Shown here: positions 37,752 to 45,770 of the stretch, piece by piece
Layout: the number at the start of each line of letters is the position of its first letter
How positions within the stretch are numbered: position 1 is the first letter of the stretch
Source of the DNA: Caldisericota bacterium
Lineage (GTDB): Bacteria > Caldisericota > JANLFM01
NCBI GenBank assembly: GCA_024655865.1
Contig: JANLFM010000001.1
Location: 1-45,770, forward strand
Length of the DNA: 45,770 nt
Reading direction: 5' to 3'
The notes under the pieces: model-generated
What the model was told of the DNA's origin: nothing
Databases searched by the model: none
Seen by the model: the letters and a program-made list of their open reading frames with translations, nothing else
Program-made: the position numbers and the translations under genes

Positions 37752-38156
37752 GTGAAAAAAATGGATCAAGCCTGGAGGGATTCCTACTTGATCATGGAGC
37801 TTTCTAAGCTTCGGTTTTCCCAGAAGGTGGATGACGCCTTTAACTGGATCTCCTATCAATTTCAGGCCAAGGATTATTTGGAGTTCAAGGAGAAATATCC
37901 CCGCGGTAGTCCCGAAAGAAGAGCTTTCTCCACAGTGTGCAATTTCTTCGAGCTCTGCGGGACCATGGTTCTTAATGGTTTGCTCAGTGAGGATGTCTTC
38001 TTCGAGATCGGCTTCGGTTTAACTACCGCCTGGCCTAAAGTGGAAACCATCATGAAAGGATACCGGGCAGAAACCGATCCCAGACTCTACGAGAATTTCG
38101 AAGCACTTTACAACCGCAACTTAGAGTGGAACGAGAAACATCCGCCTAAGGTGTAA
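37752..38156 (+). CDS. Conserved helical protein, DUF4760-like
   Basis: Single compact 134-aa ORF, GTG/ATG start after [35 protein letters not shown] pattern. Confidence 0.65.
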   Translation: MKKMDQAWRDSYLIMELSKLRFSQKVDDAFNWISYQFQAKDYLEFKEKYPRGSPERRAFSTVCNFFELCGTMVLNGLLSEDVFFEIGFGLTTAWPKVETIMKGYRAETDPRLYENFEALYNRNLEWNEKHPPKV

Positions 38157-40632
38157 AGAGGGGGGAATTCTCAGCAAACCCCTCTAATTTTTCTTCGCTT
38201 ATTCGGGCTAAGGCTACCACTTTATCCGGGCTTTCCACTTTCACCAGGTGGACGCCAGTAGCCATTCTTCTGCGGTGTGGGATTTCTTTAACGTTGATCC
38301 GGATTACTTTTCCGTTTGCCGTCACCAGAATTACATCATCCTTCTGGGCTACCGACCTCCCACAAACAAGGGGTCCTGTTTTGGGCTTGGATCGGAAAAC
38401 GATGACCCCTTTTCCTCCACGCTTTCTTAAGGGGAGATCGCTGTAGCTGACTAACTTCCCAAAACCGTATTCACTTACCAGAAGGAGACTGCGGCCAGCT
38501 CTTAATACTTCCATCCCGGCCACTCGATCCCCCTCACGAAGGGTCATGCCTCGCACTCCGGAAGCGCTTCTTCCCATGGGACGTAAATCGGCGGATTTAA
38601 ACTTAACGGCGTACCCTCTGGCGGAAAAGAGCACCAGCTCTTCTTGATGGTTAGTTCGCTTAACCTGGCAAAGGTGATCTCCTTCTCTTAAATTAATGGC
38701 GCGAATGCCTCGTTTTCCAGCGTTTTCGAACTCCTTCAAGGAAGTCCTCTTTACCAATCCATGCTCCGTGGCCAGAACCAGGAAACCACCCTCGGAGCCC
38801 GCTTTAGGTATGGGAATAGCCGTGGTGATGTTTTCGTCCTCATCAAGGGAAAGGAGAACCCTGGCCGAGGAACCTCTGTCAGTTCTGGAGCCCTCTGGAA
38901 TTTCAAAGGCTTGCACCCCGTAAACTTTTCCTTTGGTTGTGAAGAAGAGAACCCTCTCGTGAGTGGAGCATACAAAAACCTCCTCCACAGCATCCTCTCT
39001 GCGCAGAGAGGTGCCGTAAACACCCACTCCTCCTCTCCTCTGGCTGCGGTAAGAGGACATAGGAATCCTCTTCAAGTATCCATCTGAAGTGACAGAGACC
39101 ACCACTTTTTCCTCAGGAATCAGGTCTTCCTCCTGGAAAGTTTCGGCTTGTCCTTCAATTCTGGTCCGCCTTTGGTCGCCGTACTTCTCCTTAAGGGAGA
39201 GGAGCTCCTCCTTCACAACCTGCATGATTTTGGAGCGGTCCGCAAGGAGGGCCTCGAGGTGAGCGATATAAGCAGTGACTTCCTCAAGCTCCTGATCAAG
39301 TTTCGACCTCTCCAATCCTGTAAGCCGGGAGAGTCTCATATCCAGGATAGCCTGGGCCTGAACTTCAGAAAGCCCGAAACGCTCCACAAGGCCACCTTTA
39401 GCTTCCTCCACAGTAGTGGAACTACGAATCAAGTTCACTACCTCATCGATGTGGTCTAAGGCTATTTGCAGCCCCTGGAGGATGTGCTGACGGTTCCGGG
39501 ATTTTTCTAACTCGAACCGCGACCTTCTTGTAATTACCGTTTCCCTGTGCTTGAGGAATTCCCGAAGCAAGTCCAGGAGGTTCAAGACTCTGGGAACGCC
39601 ATCCACCAGGGCAAGCATAATCGCACCAAAGGATATTTGAAGCTGAGTGTGCTTATACATTTGTTTGATTATGGTGTTTGGTCGGGCTTCACGCTTGAGT
39701 TCAAGCACAACCCTGATTCCCCGGCGATCGGACTCATCACGAATGTCCGAGACTCCAAGTATTTTCCTCTCCCGAACCAGTTCCGCGATGCGTTCCACAA
39801 GTTGGGCTTTGTTCACCTGGTAGGGTACCTCGGAAATTACCAGTTGTTGCCTCCCACCTTTAAGCTCCTCTAAATTCACTACTCCCCGCAGGATGACGGC
39901 CCCTTTTCCCGTAGTATAAGCCTGGATAATTCCCTCTCTCCCCATAATTACTCCGCCTGTAGGAAAATCGGGCCCCGGGATAATCTGCATTATCTGTTCC
40001 ACTGTGGCCTCCGGATTATCCACGAGGAAGACTAAAGCATCCACCACTTCCTTCAGGTTATGAGGGGGAATGTTGGTGGCCATCCCCACGGCGATTCCCG
40101 AGGAACCATTCACGAGGATGTTGGGAAGCCTAGAAGGGAGAACGGTGGGCTCCTCTAAACTGCCATCGAAGTTGGGAACAAAATCCACGGTGTTCTTATC
40201 AATGTCGGCCAGCATCTCCATCGCCAGCCTGGAGAGGCGAACTTCGGTGTATCTCATAGCTGCCGGCTCATCTCCATCTATGGAGCCGAAGTTTCCGTGA
40301 CCGTCAATCAGGGGATAGCGGCTCGAGAACTCCTGAGCCAGGCGCACTAAGGCATCGTAGACCGCCATATCTCCATGGGGATGGAATTTTCCCAAGACAT
40401 CGCCCACGATCCTGGCCGCTTTTTTGTGGGGACGGTCAGGGAGGTTGCCCATTTCCAGCATTCCGTAAAGGATGCGGCGGTGCACTGGCTTTAAGCCGTC
40501 TCTGACGTCCGGAAGGGCACGGCCGACGATCACCGACATAGCATAGTCGAGGTAGGAGCTTTTCATCTCCTCCTCGATGTCAACCTGAAGAACTCTCTCT
40601 CCAAAAAACTTGCCCAATAGTTTATCCCTCAA
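38146..40632 (-). CDS. gyrA: DNA gyrase subunit A
   Basis: [45 protein letters not shown] catalytic Tyr, GyrA-box-like SQRRGGVGV. Start (TTG 40632) uncertain. Confidence 0.93.
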   Translation of the reverse strand: MRDKLLGKFFGERVLQVDIEEEMKSSYLDYAMSVIVGRALPDVRDGLKPVHRRILYGMLEMGNLPDRPHKKAARIVGDVLGKFHPHGDMAVYDALVRLAQEFSSRYPLIDGHGNFGSIDGDEPAAMRYTEVRLSRLAMEMLADIDKNTVDFVPNFDGSLEEPTVLPSRLPNILVNGSSGIAVGMATNIPPHNLKEVVDALVFLVDNPEATVEQIMQIIPGPDFPTGGVIMGREGIIQAYTTGKGAVILRGVVNLEELKGGRQQLVISEVPYQVNKAQLVERIAELVRERKILGVSDIRDESDRRGIRVVLELKREARPNTIIKQMYKHTQLQISFGAIMLALVDGVPRVLNLLDLLREFLKHRETVITRRSRFELEKSRNRQHILQGLQIALDHIDEVVNLIRSSTTVEEAKGGLVERFGLSEVQAQAILDMRLSRLTGLERSKLDQELEEVTAYIAHLEALLADRSKIMQVVKEELLSLKEKYGDQRRTRIEGQAETFQEEDLIPEEKVVVSVTSDGYLKRIPMSSYRSQRRGGVGVYGTSLRREDAVEEVFVCSTHERVLFFTTKGKVYGVQAFEIPEGSRTDRGSSARVLLSLDEDENITTAIPIPKAGSEGGFLVLATEHGLVKRTSLKEFENAGKRGIRAINLREGDHLCQVKRTNHQEELVLFSARGYAVKFKSADLRPMGRSASGVRGMTLREGDRVAGMEVLRAGRSLLLVSEYGFGKLVSYSDLPLRKRGGKGVIVFRSKPKTGPLVCGRSVAQKDDVILVTANGKVIRINVKEIPHRRRMATGVHLVKVESPDKVVALARISEEKLEGFAENSPLFTP

Positions 40633-40728
40633 TTCTGGCTAAAAATAAAAAAAATGCTTAGAGGCATTAATAAAAATTTACCATAAACCAGTGCTGAAGG
40701 CAAGAAATGGCTTTGTGCGCTTATAATT

Positions 40729-40932
40729 TTAAAATACCGGCTGGCCTGCTGGGTAGAAAAATCCCAAAACGTCCCGCTTCAACTTTTCAATCATCTCCCT
40801 GGAGAGCTGCATGCTGGCGCTCTGTTCCAGATCAGCTAAAGCTTCCTCCAGGTCCCGTCTGAAATTAGAGGGTACCTCGAACTGGGACGCTTCTCTATTT
40901 AAAGTCTGGATTAAAAGTTTTTCAAAGCTCAT
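40729..40932 (-). CDS. 67-aa helical protein of unknown function, likely controlled by the upstream ArsR-like regulator
   Basis: MSFEKLLIQTLNREASQFEVPSNFRRDLEEALADLEQSASMQLSREMIEKLKRDVLGFFYPAGQPVF; preceded by a near-consensus promoter and operator. Confidence 0.6.
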   Translation of the reverse strand: MSFEKLLIQTLNREASQFEVPSNFRRDLEEALADLEQSASMQLSREMIEKLKRDVLGFFYPAGQPVF

Positions 40933-40949
40933 TTTAAAAATAACCAACT

Positions 40950-40994
40950 GTAGATATTTGTCTACAGTATATAGAAATTTTATACTTTCGTCAA
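40950..40994 (-). promoter_or_regulatory. Promoter TTGACG-17-TATACT plus operator GTAGATATTTGTCTAC
   Basis: -35 at 40989-40994, -10 at 40966-40971, dyad at 40950-40965 immediately downstream of -10. Confidence 0.65.
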
Positions 40995-42044
40995 GAATTC
41001 CCGGAACTCCCGGTAAAGTTCTTCCCATCTGGCAGGAATTAATCGATAATAGTTGTTCCCTTCCCTGAGCTCGGACTCCACGAAACCCGCTGCCCTCAAA
41101 GAAGCCAGGTGGTGGAGCACTGTGGGATGAGAAAGGGACAAGGCTCTGGCGATCTCCATGGCATACATGGGTCTTTGGTTTAGAAGCCTTAGGATTTCGA
41201 TTCTGGTTAGATCACCAAGGGATTTGAAAGCGTAAAAAAGGCTTGCTTTTGTGCTATCGATCAGGCTTTCCTCTGGGGATAGTGCAGGAACGATGAGTAA
41301 AAAACTGGCCTCCGATTCCTGGGTGAAAAAGTAGGGTCGCCCATAAAAAGTCGGGGAGACCGTAAGGCTCTTTTCGTTCACTTCGGGAGAAAAGGAAAGC
41401 CCTGGAGCAATCCTGGAGAGAAACTCCATCCTCCTTAAATCGGCCCAGGAGGAAATTTTTGCTGCTTCCTTTTCCAAAAGGGGAAAGATTTGAAGATATT
41501 CCCCCTGAAAGAAATCAGTCCAGCACTCTGAAAGGAGCTGCCCAAAACTGATCTGATTAAATTCTCCCTCAACTAACTGTTTCAGATTTTGAACGAAAGT
41601 GCGCGAATAGCGCCCGGCAAAATCGTCCCACTGAGCCCTTTCTGGCTCTGATAGTGGCTTTTGAGCGAAAATCTTGAAAATTATATCCCCGAGCAAAGGG
41701 ACACCGGGATCTACCTTGGAAAGGAGGATGCGAACGAAATCCGTGAAAGTCAGGGAGTTGAGATGGGTTAAGAGAGCATCCAGGGAACGAGGTGGTTTTA
41801 GTGCAAGAAGGAATCGTAGGGAGTTCAAACCTAACTGGACCTCCCCCTCAAAGAAGAACTTCAAGCTCTTTCTTGCTGCGGGAGAGAGTTTTCTCTTGAG
41901 CGAGCGGGACCATGTAGGATGAGTTTCACTACGAGCTCCATAAGCGCTGAAGAGGCTCAGAATAAGTTCAGATGCAGGTGATACTTCTATTTCAAGACGA
42001 TCGAATTTCTTGAAAAACAGAGGATGTTCTTCTCTCACTCTCAT
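40980..42044 (-). CDS. ArsR-like transcriptional regulator with long N-terminal domain and C-terminal winged HTH
   Basis: C-term SLGDLTRIEILRLLNQRPMYAMEIARALSLSHPTVLHHLASLRAAGFVESELREGNNYYRL. Confidence 0.85.
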   Translation of the reverse strand: MRVREEHPLFFKKFDRLEIEVSPASELILSLFSAYGARSETHPTWSRSLKRKLSPAARKSLKFFFEGEVQLGLNSLRFLLALKPPRSLDALLTHLNSLTFTDFVRILLSKVDPGVPLLGDIIFKIFAQKPLSEPERAQWDDFAGRYSRTFVQNLKQLVEGEFNQISFGQLLSECWTDFFQGEYLQIFPLLEKEAAKISSWADLRRMEFLSRIAPGLSFSPEVNEKSLTVSPTFYGRPYFFTQESEASFLLIVPALSPEESLIDSTKASLFYAFKSLGDLTRIEILRLLNQRPMYAMEIARALSLSHPTVLHHLASLRAAGFVESELREGNNYYRLIPARWEELYREFREFLTKV

Positions 42045-42060
42045 GTAGATAATTATCTAC
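42045..42060. promoter_or_regulatory. Perfect 16-bp palindromic operator GTAGATAATTATCTAC abutting the regulator start codon
   Basis: Matches 14/16 positions of the dyad at 40950-40965; contains -10-like GATAAT. Confidence 0.7.
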
Positions 42061-42088
42061 CAAGATCAAAAAAACGCAACCGAAAACC

Positions 42089-42301
42089 CTACTCCTCTTC
42101 CTCTGTCTCCTTTTGCTTGGAGAGGATTTCCTGGATCATAGTTTCGCTGAGATCCCCGGATTCCTTGAGGATTTTCCCGATCAATTCCCTTTCCTCTTCC
42201 GCCATGCGTTCCTGAGTGCGCACTGCACGAAGGACCTTGTCCACATCCAGGTACCCCAGCTCAATTCCCAGCTCTCCAAAAAGCTTTTTCTTCTTACTCA
42301 T
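42089..42301 (-). CDS. 70-aa stand-alone MshEN-like protein
   Basis: LFGELGIELGYLDVDKVLRAVRTQ and LIGKILKESGDLSETMIQEILSKQ parallel the two MshEN motifs of PilB in this window; RBS GAAGGGAAG. Confidence 0.7.
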   Translation of the reverse strand: MSKKKKLFGELGIELGYLDVDKVLRAVRTQERMAEEERELIGKILKESGDLSETMIQEILSKQKETEEEE

Positions 42302-42313
42302 TTCGTCTTCCCT

Positions 42314-42727
42314 TCAAGGAGTGACTGCCCTTAAATCAATTCTCCAGTTTTTGTCCTCCCTTTTCAAGGTGTAAACTCCTTGCCCCTCAATCTTTTTTCC
42401 GTCCCTGGTGGTGGAAACTATTTTGTAGGAAACATAAGCCAGATCGCCTTTGATTTCTTCCTTGACAATCTCGTAACTCTGGGAAACAATCTGGAACTCG
42501 GAAAGCCCCTGTTCTATGGAAGCGGAAAATATCTCTAAGGGCATCTGGTCCTGGAATTCTTTGGTCTGCAAGCTATAGGCTGTCTGATAATCTTTAGCTT
42601 CCAGTGCGGTGAAGAACGACTCCACTACCTGAGAGGGAGAGCCAGAAGCGTTTTCCTCTCTCCCGCTGCAGGCCGTGAAAATCAGACACAGGGTGATAAT
42701 GGAAAAAAGCAGGGCTTTACCGCTCAT
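42314..42727 (-). CDS. Lipoprotein with NTF2-like/DUF4878-like domain
   Basis: Signal plus lipobox IFTACSG; SPSQVVESFFTALEAKDYQTAYSL pattern. Confidence 0.7.
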   Translation of the reverse strand: MSGKALLFSIITLCLIFTACSGREENASGSPSQVVESFFTALEAKDYQTAYSLQTKEFQDQMPLEIFSASIEQGLSEFQIVSQSYEIVKEEIKGDLAYVSYKIVSTTRDGKKIEGQGVYTLKREDKNWRIDLRAVTP

Positions 42728-43037
42728 GCCAAAAATATACAACCGGGTAGTCTATCTGACAATCAGAGTCTTGTCTTTCTGCAAATCGGGGCTTCAAAGT
42801 TGCCCTCTAACTGAGTGCTGCGCTTTTTGCTCTCCGGGACAAAATGAGAAAAATGATACCGCGCTTCCCTTTTCCCAATCGGGTTTCCTTAAAGGCGAAA
42901 AGGTCTTCCAGCCTTGATGTCGCGGGATTTAAGGAAGAACCTGATTCAGGGATTTCCCTAATTGATGGCATCTAAAGGTGCGTTCTTTAGCAGTTTTCAG
43001 CTGAAATTGTTGGATTGCAAGACCTGACCCCATCGAT

Positions 43038-45431
43038 TTAGAGGCGAGCGCCTCTCAGGCGGAGAGCGTTGCCCACGACCGATACTGAACTGAAGCTCAT
43101 GGCCGCGGCAGCGAAAATGGGACTTAGTAAGATGCCAAAGAACGGGTAAATAACACCTGCGGCGATGGGAACACCAAGGGTATTATAAATAAAAGCCCAA
43201 AAGAGGTTCTGCTTAATATTTCGCATCGTCGCTTTACTCAGACGCCTTGCCCGGACTATGCCCCTGAGATCACCCTTTACTAAGGTCACACCAGCGCTTT
43301 CCATAGCCACATCCGTGCCTGTACCCATTGCTATACCCACATGTGCCTGTGCCAGGGCAGGGGCATCATTTATTCCGTCACCCGCCATGGCAACAATCCT
43401 TCCTTCATCCTGTAATCTCTTTACCACATGGGTCTTCTGGTCGGGTAGCACCTCGGCAATCACCTCATCAAGTCCCAGTTTCTTTGAGACCGCCTCGGCT
43501 GTGGTGCGGTTGTCCCCTGTGACCATAACGATGCGGATACCCTCTCTATGAAGTGCCTCGATGGCCTCAGGGGTTGTTTCCTTTATGGGATCGGCGACTC
43601 CAAGAAGCCCTGCTATCCTGCTGTCCACTGCGATGAACATCACCGTCTGACCTTCTTTCCTCATGGCCTCGGCCTTTTCGGAGAGTTCATCAGGGTCAAT
43701 GCCAAAGTCATCGAGGAGCTTCCTGTTGCCAAGGGCAATCCTGTGTCCCTGAATCTCGCCCACTACTCCTTTGCCCGTTAGGGATTCGAAGTTCTCGACA
43801 CCAATAAGGCTTATACCCCTTTGCTCTGCCCCTTTTACAATCGCAGCTCCAAGGGGGTGTTCGCTTGCGCGCTCAAGGCTTGCGGCAAAATGAAGTATCG
43901 ACCTTTCGTCAAAACCCTTGGCGGGCACTATCTCCATAAGGGATGGTTTGCCGACGGTAAGTGTTCCTGTCTTGTCCACAACGAGAGTATCCACCTTTTC
44001 CATCACCTCTATGGCCTCTGCGTTTTTGAAAAGCACCCCTGCCGTTGCGCCCTTTCCCATGGCAACCATTATGGACATGGGTGTGGCAAGGCCGAGTGCA
44101 CATGGACAAGCAATAATTAAAACTGCCACTGCATTGATGATTGCGTGTGCCATTCTTGGTTCAGGGCCTATCCATGCCCATGCAATAAAGGTAATGACTG
44201 CCACTGCCACAACAATCTGGACAAAATATGCTGCCACGACGTCCGCAAGCTTCTGGATGGGTGCGCGACTTCTCTGGGCCTCCGCAACCATGTGAACGAT
44301 TTGTGCAAGAAGGGTATCCGCCCCAACCTTTTCAGCCTTCATTATCAGCATGCCCGTTCCATTGACGGTTGCGCCAATGACACGGTCCCCCTTCTCTTTC
44401 TCGACGGGAATCGGCTCACCAGTAACCATGGACTCATCGACTGAGCTTGTCCCATCAATCACCACACCGTCTACCGGTATCTTTTCTCCAGGACGGACAC
44501 GAAGGATATCTCCAGGTTTTACATGTTCAAGAGGAATGTCCTCTTCGACGCCGTCCTTGATGCGCCTGGCCGTTTTTGGTGCCAGACCGAGCAGTGCCTT
44601 AATAGCTGCACCTGTCTTGCTACGAGCCTTCAGTTCAAGCACCTGTCCCAAAAGCACGAGGGTTACAATTACCGCTGCAGCTTCAAAATAGAGGCTCACT
44701 TCATTCCCCCTTCTAAAGGAGGCAGGGAATATACCGGGCAGGAGCGCTGCCACAATGCTGTATATATAGGCCACTCCAACACCGAGGGCTATCAGCGTAA
44801 ACATATTGAGTTTGCGGGTTATAATAGACTGCCATCCACGCACAAAGAAAGGCCAACCGGCCCAAAGGACAACAGGTGTGGCAAGAATTATTTCCGCCCA
44901 TTTCAGGAGCTCATGAGAGAGGAGGCGATCCATTAAGGACAGGCCCGGGATGTAGTTGCGCATAGCGATTAAAATCAGGGGAATTGTAAGAATCAGACCC
45001 GCCCAGAATCGCCGCGTCATGTCTTTGAGCTCGGGGTTTTTCTCCTCTCCAGTGATAGTTCGTGGTTCAAGTGCCATCCCGCAGATGGGGCATGACCCTG
45101 GTGAGTCCCGGACAATCTCTGGATGCATAGGACACGTCCATTCTGTTTCCGCTGGGGTTACCGAAGGAGTGAGCGGTTCAAGTGCCATCCCGCAGATGGG
45201 GCATGACCCTGGCTTTTTCTCACGGATTTCAGGGTGCATGGGACAGGTGTAAATCACTCCTGTTTCTGAAGCCACAGAGGCTTTCCCACCGATATAGGCC
45301 TCAGGGTCACTGTCAAACTTCTGCTTACAATTCTTTGAGCAGAAATAGTAGGTAGTGCCTTTATATATTGAAGTAGCAACGGCTTCCTTATCCTCTATAC
45401 TCATCTTGCATACAGGGTCTCTTACAGTCAT
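43038..45431 (-). CDS. copA: Copper-type P1B ATPase with N-terminal YHS and two heavy-metal-binding domains
   Basis: [40 protein letters not shown]...[29 protein letters not shown] twice. Confidence 0.93.
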   Translation of the reverse strand: MTVRDPVCKMSIEDKEAVATSIYKGTTYYFCSKNCKQKFDSDPEAYIGGKASVASETGVIYTCPMHPEIREKKPGSCPICGMALEPLTPSVTPAETEWTCPMHPEIVRDSPGSCPICGMALEPRTITGEEKNPELKDMTRRFWAGLILTIPLILIAMRNYIPGLSLMDRLLSHELLKWAEIILATPVVLWAGWPFFVRGWQSIITRKLNMFTLIALGVGVAYIYSIVAALLPGIFPASFRRGNEVSLYFEAAAVIVTLVLLGQVLELKARSKTGAAIKALLGLAPKTARRIKDGVEEDIPLEHVKPGDILRVRPGEKIPVDGVVIDGTSSVDESMVTGEPIPVEKEKGDRVIGATVNGTGMLIMKAEKVGADTLLAQIVHMVAEAQRSRAPIQKLADVVAAYFVQIVVAVAVITFIAWAWIGPEPRMAHAIINAVAVLIIACPCALGLATPMSIMVAMGKGATAGVLFKNAEAIEVMEKVDTLVVDKTGTLTVGKPSLMEIVPAKGFDERSILHFAASLERASEHPLGAAIVKGAEQRGISLIGVENFESLTGKGVVGEIQGHRIALGNRKLLDDFGIDPDELSEKAEAMRKEGQTVMFIAVDSRIAGLLGVADPIKETTPEAIEALHREGIRIVMVTGDNRTTAEAVSKKLGLDEVIAEVLPDQKTHVVKRLQDEGRIVAMAGDGINDAPALAQAHVGIAMGTGTDVAMESAGVTLVKGDLRGIVRARRLSKATMRNIKQNLFWAFIYNTLGVPIAAGVIYPFFGILLSPIFAAAAMSFSSVSVVGNALRLRGARL
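45064..45101. repeat. 38-bp direct repeat, copy A (encodes HMBD core)
   Basis: ggttcaagtgccatcccgcagatggggcatgaccctgg, identical to 45175-45212. Confidence 0.9.
45175..45212. repeat. 38-bp direct repeat, copy B
   Basis: Identical to 45064-45101, offset 111 bp (37 codons). Confidence 0.9.
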
Positions 45432-45592
45432 GATTTCTTTATCACTCCCTTCGTTTCTTTATCCTATAACGAACATAAGAGCTACAATATTATTTTACTG
45501 AATAGTTATTTTTTATTTTGCTAAATTTTTAAATTTACCCTTTGTTCCCTTTCTAAACAAAGATACATCACAAAGAGGCAATCTATTCCTGA

Positions 45593-45621
45593 TTGACAGA
45601 AAGGGGGGGGTGTAATAAAAT
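45593..45621 (+). promoter_or_regulatory. Strong promoter TTGACA-17-TAAAAT
   Basis: -35 45593-45598, -10 45616-45621, G8 tract in spacer. Confidence 0.7.
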
Positions 45622-45627
45622 TTCAAC

Positions 45628-45745
45628 TCAGTTAAAGGCTATGAAGGGAAGTAGTAGGCTTCGGCCGAACTCGTCCTGGAGCCCGGTAGGCGAATGGAGT
45701 AGTCTGCCGCGGAGCGTCCGTTAAAGCGCAAATGAGGTTTTGTGT
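45628..45745 (+). promoter_or_regulatory. T-box-like leader (stem I region), possibly incomplete
   Basis: ATGAAGGGAAGTAG near 5' end, CCTGGAGCCCGGTAGGCGAATGGAGTAGTCTGCC like the T-box distal stem I element, then GTCCGTTAAAGCGCAAATGAGG linker. Confidence 0.45.
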
Positions 45746-45770
45746 GGGGCTGTGGCGCAGTGGGAGCGCG
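45746..45770 (+). tRNA. 5' end of a tRNA (acceptor and D-arm; possibly tRNA-Ala), cut by window end
   Basis: GGGGCTG-TG-GCGC-AGTGGGA-GCGC-G fits 7-nt acceptor, two-nt linker, D-stem/loop; anticodon not in window. Confidence 0.55.

Noticed and set aside
40644-40675. AATGC-ctctaa-GCATT plus T8 on the minus strand upstream of gyrA as terminator/attenuator
   Set aside because: Only a 5-bp AT-rich stem; too weak to claim.
45603-45610. G8 homopolymer as a phase-variable promoter spacer
   Set aside because: Length variation cannot be judged from one sequence and could be a sequencing artefact; noted only within the promoter.
1-45770. CRISPR arrays, transposases, phage genes
   Set aside because: No regularly spaced repeats and no integrase, transposase or phage structural motifs recognised.

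Overview
Chromosomal window (45.8 kb) from a bacterium I could not place taxonomically. No CRISPR array, prophage or IS transposase was seen. Main content, left to right: ProC-like reductase; mnmA with palindromic repeats at its 5' end; CorA transporter behind a structured leader; large orphan multi-sensor histidine kinase; minus-strand type IV pilus operon (pilB, two pilT-like ATPases, pilC, pilM, pilN, pilO, a PilP-position protein) ending in a giant TPR/DUF11-like lipoprotein and a beta-propeller-SLH protein, with no secretin; trpS and a divergent DagK-like lipid kinase; CoA-transferase pair; SLH protein; PMT-like mannosyltransferase; kbl-tdh; an overlapping operon of ECF sigma, ZAS/PEGA/beta-propeller anti-sigma and PBP1A; two small YHS/TRASH-like Cys proteins, one missing from the ORF track; ahcY; PHP phosphoesterase; gyrA; an ArsR-like regulator with two near-identical operators and a 67-aa putative target; a 70-aa stand-alone MshEN-like protein; a copper-type P1B ATPase; and, at the right edge, a strong promoter, a T-box-like leader and the first 25 nt of a tRNA. 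Best candidates for new biology: the ECF/anti-sigma/PBP1A envelope module, the MshEN-only mini-protein, the ArsR two-operator mini-regulon with a probably leaderless transcript, and the secretin-less pilus operon. Family calls come from reading motifs by eye; no database search was run.
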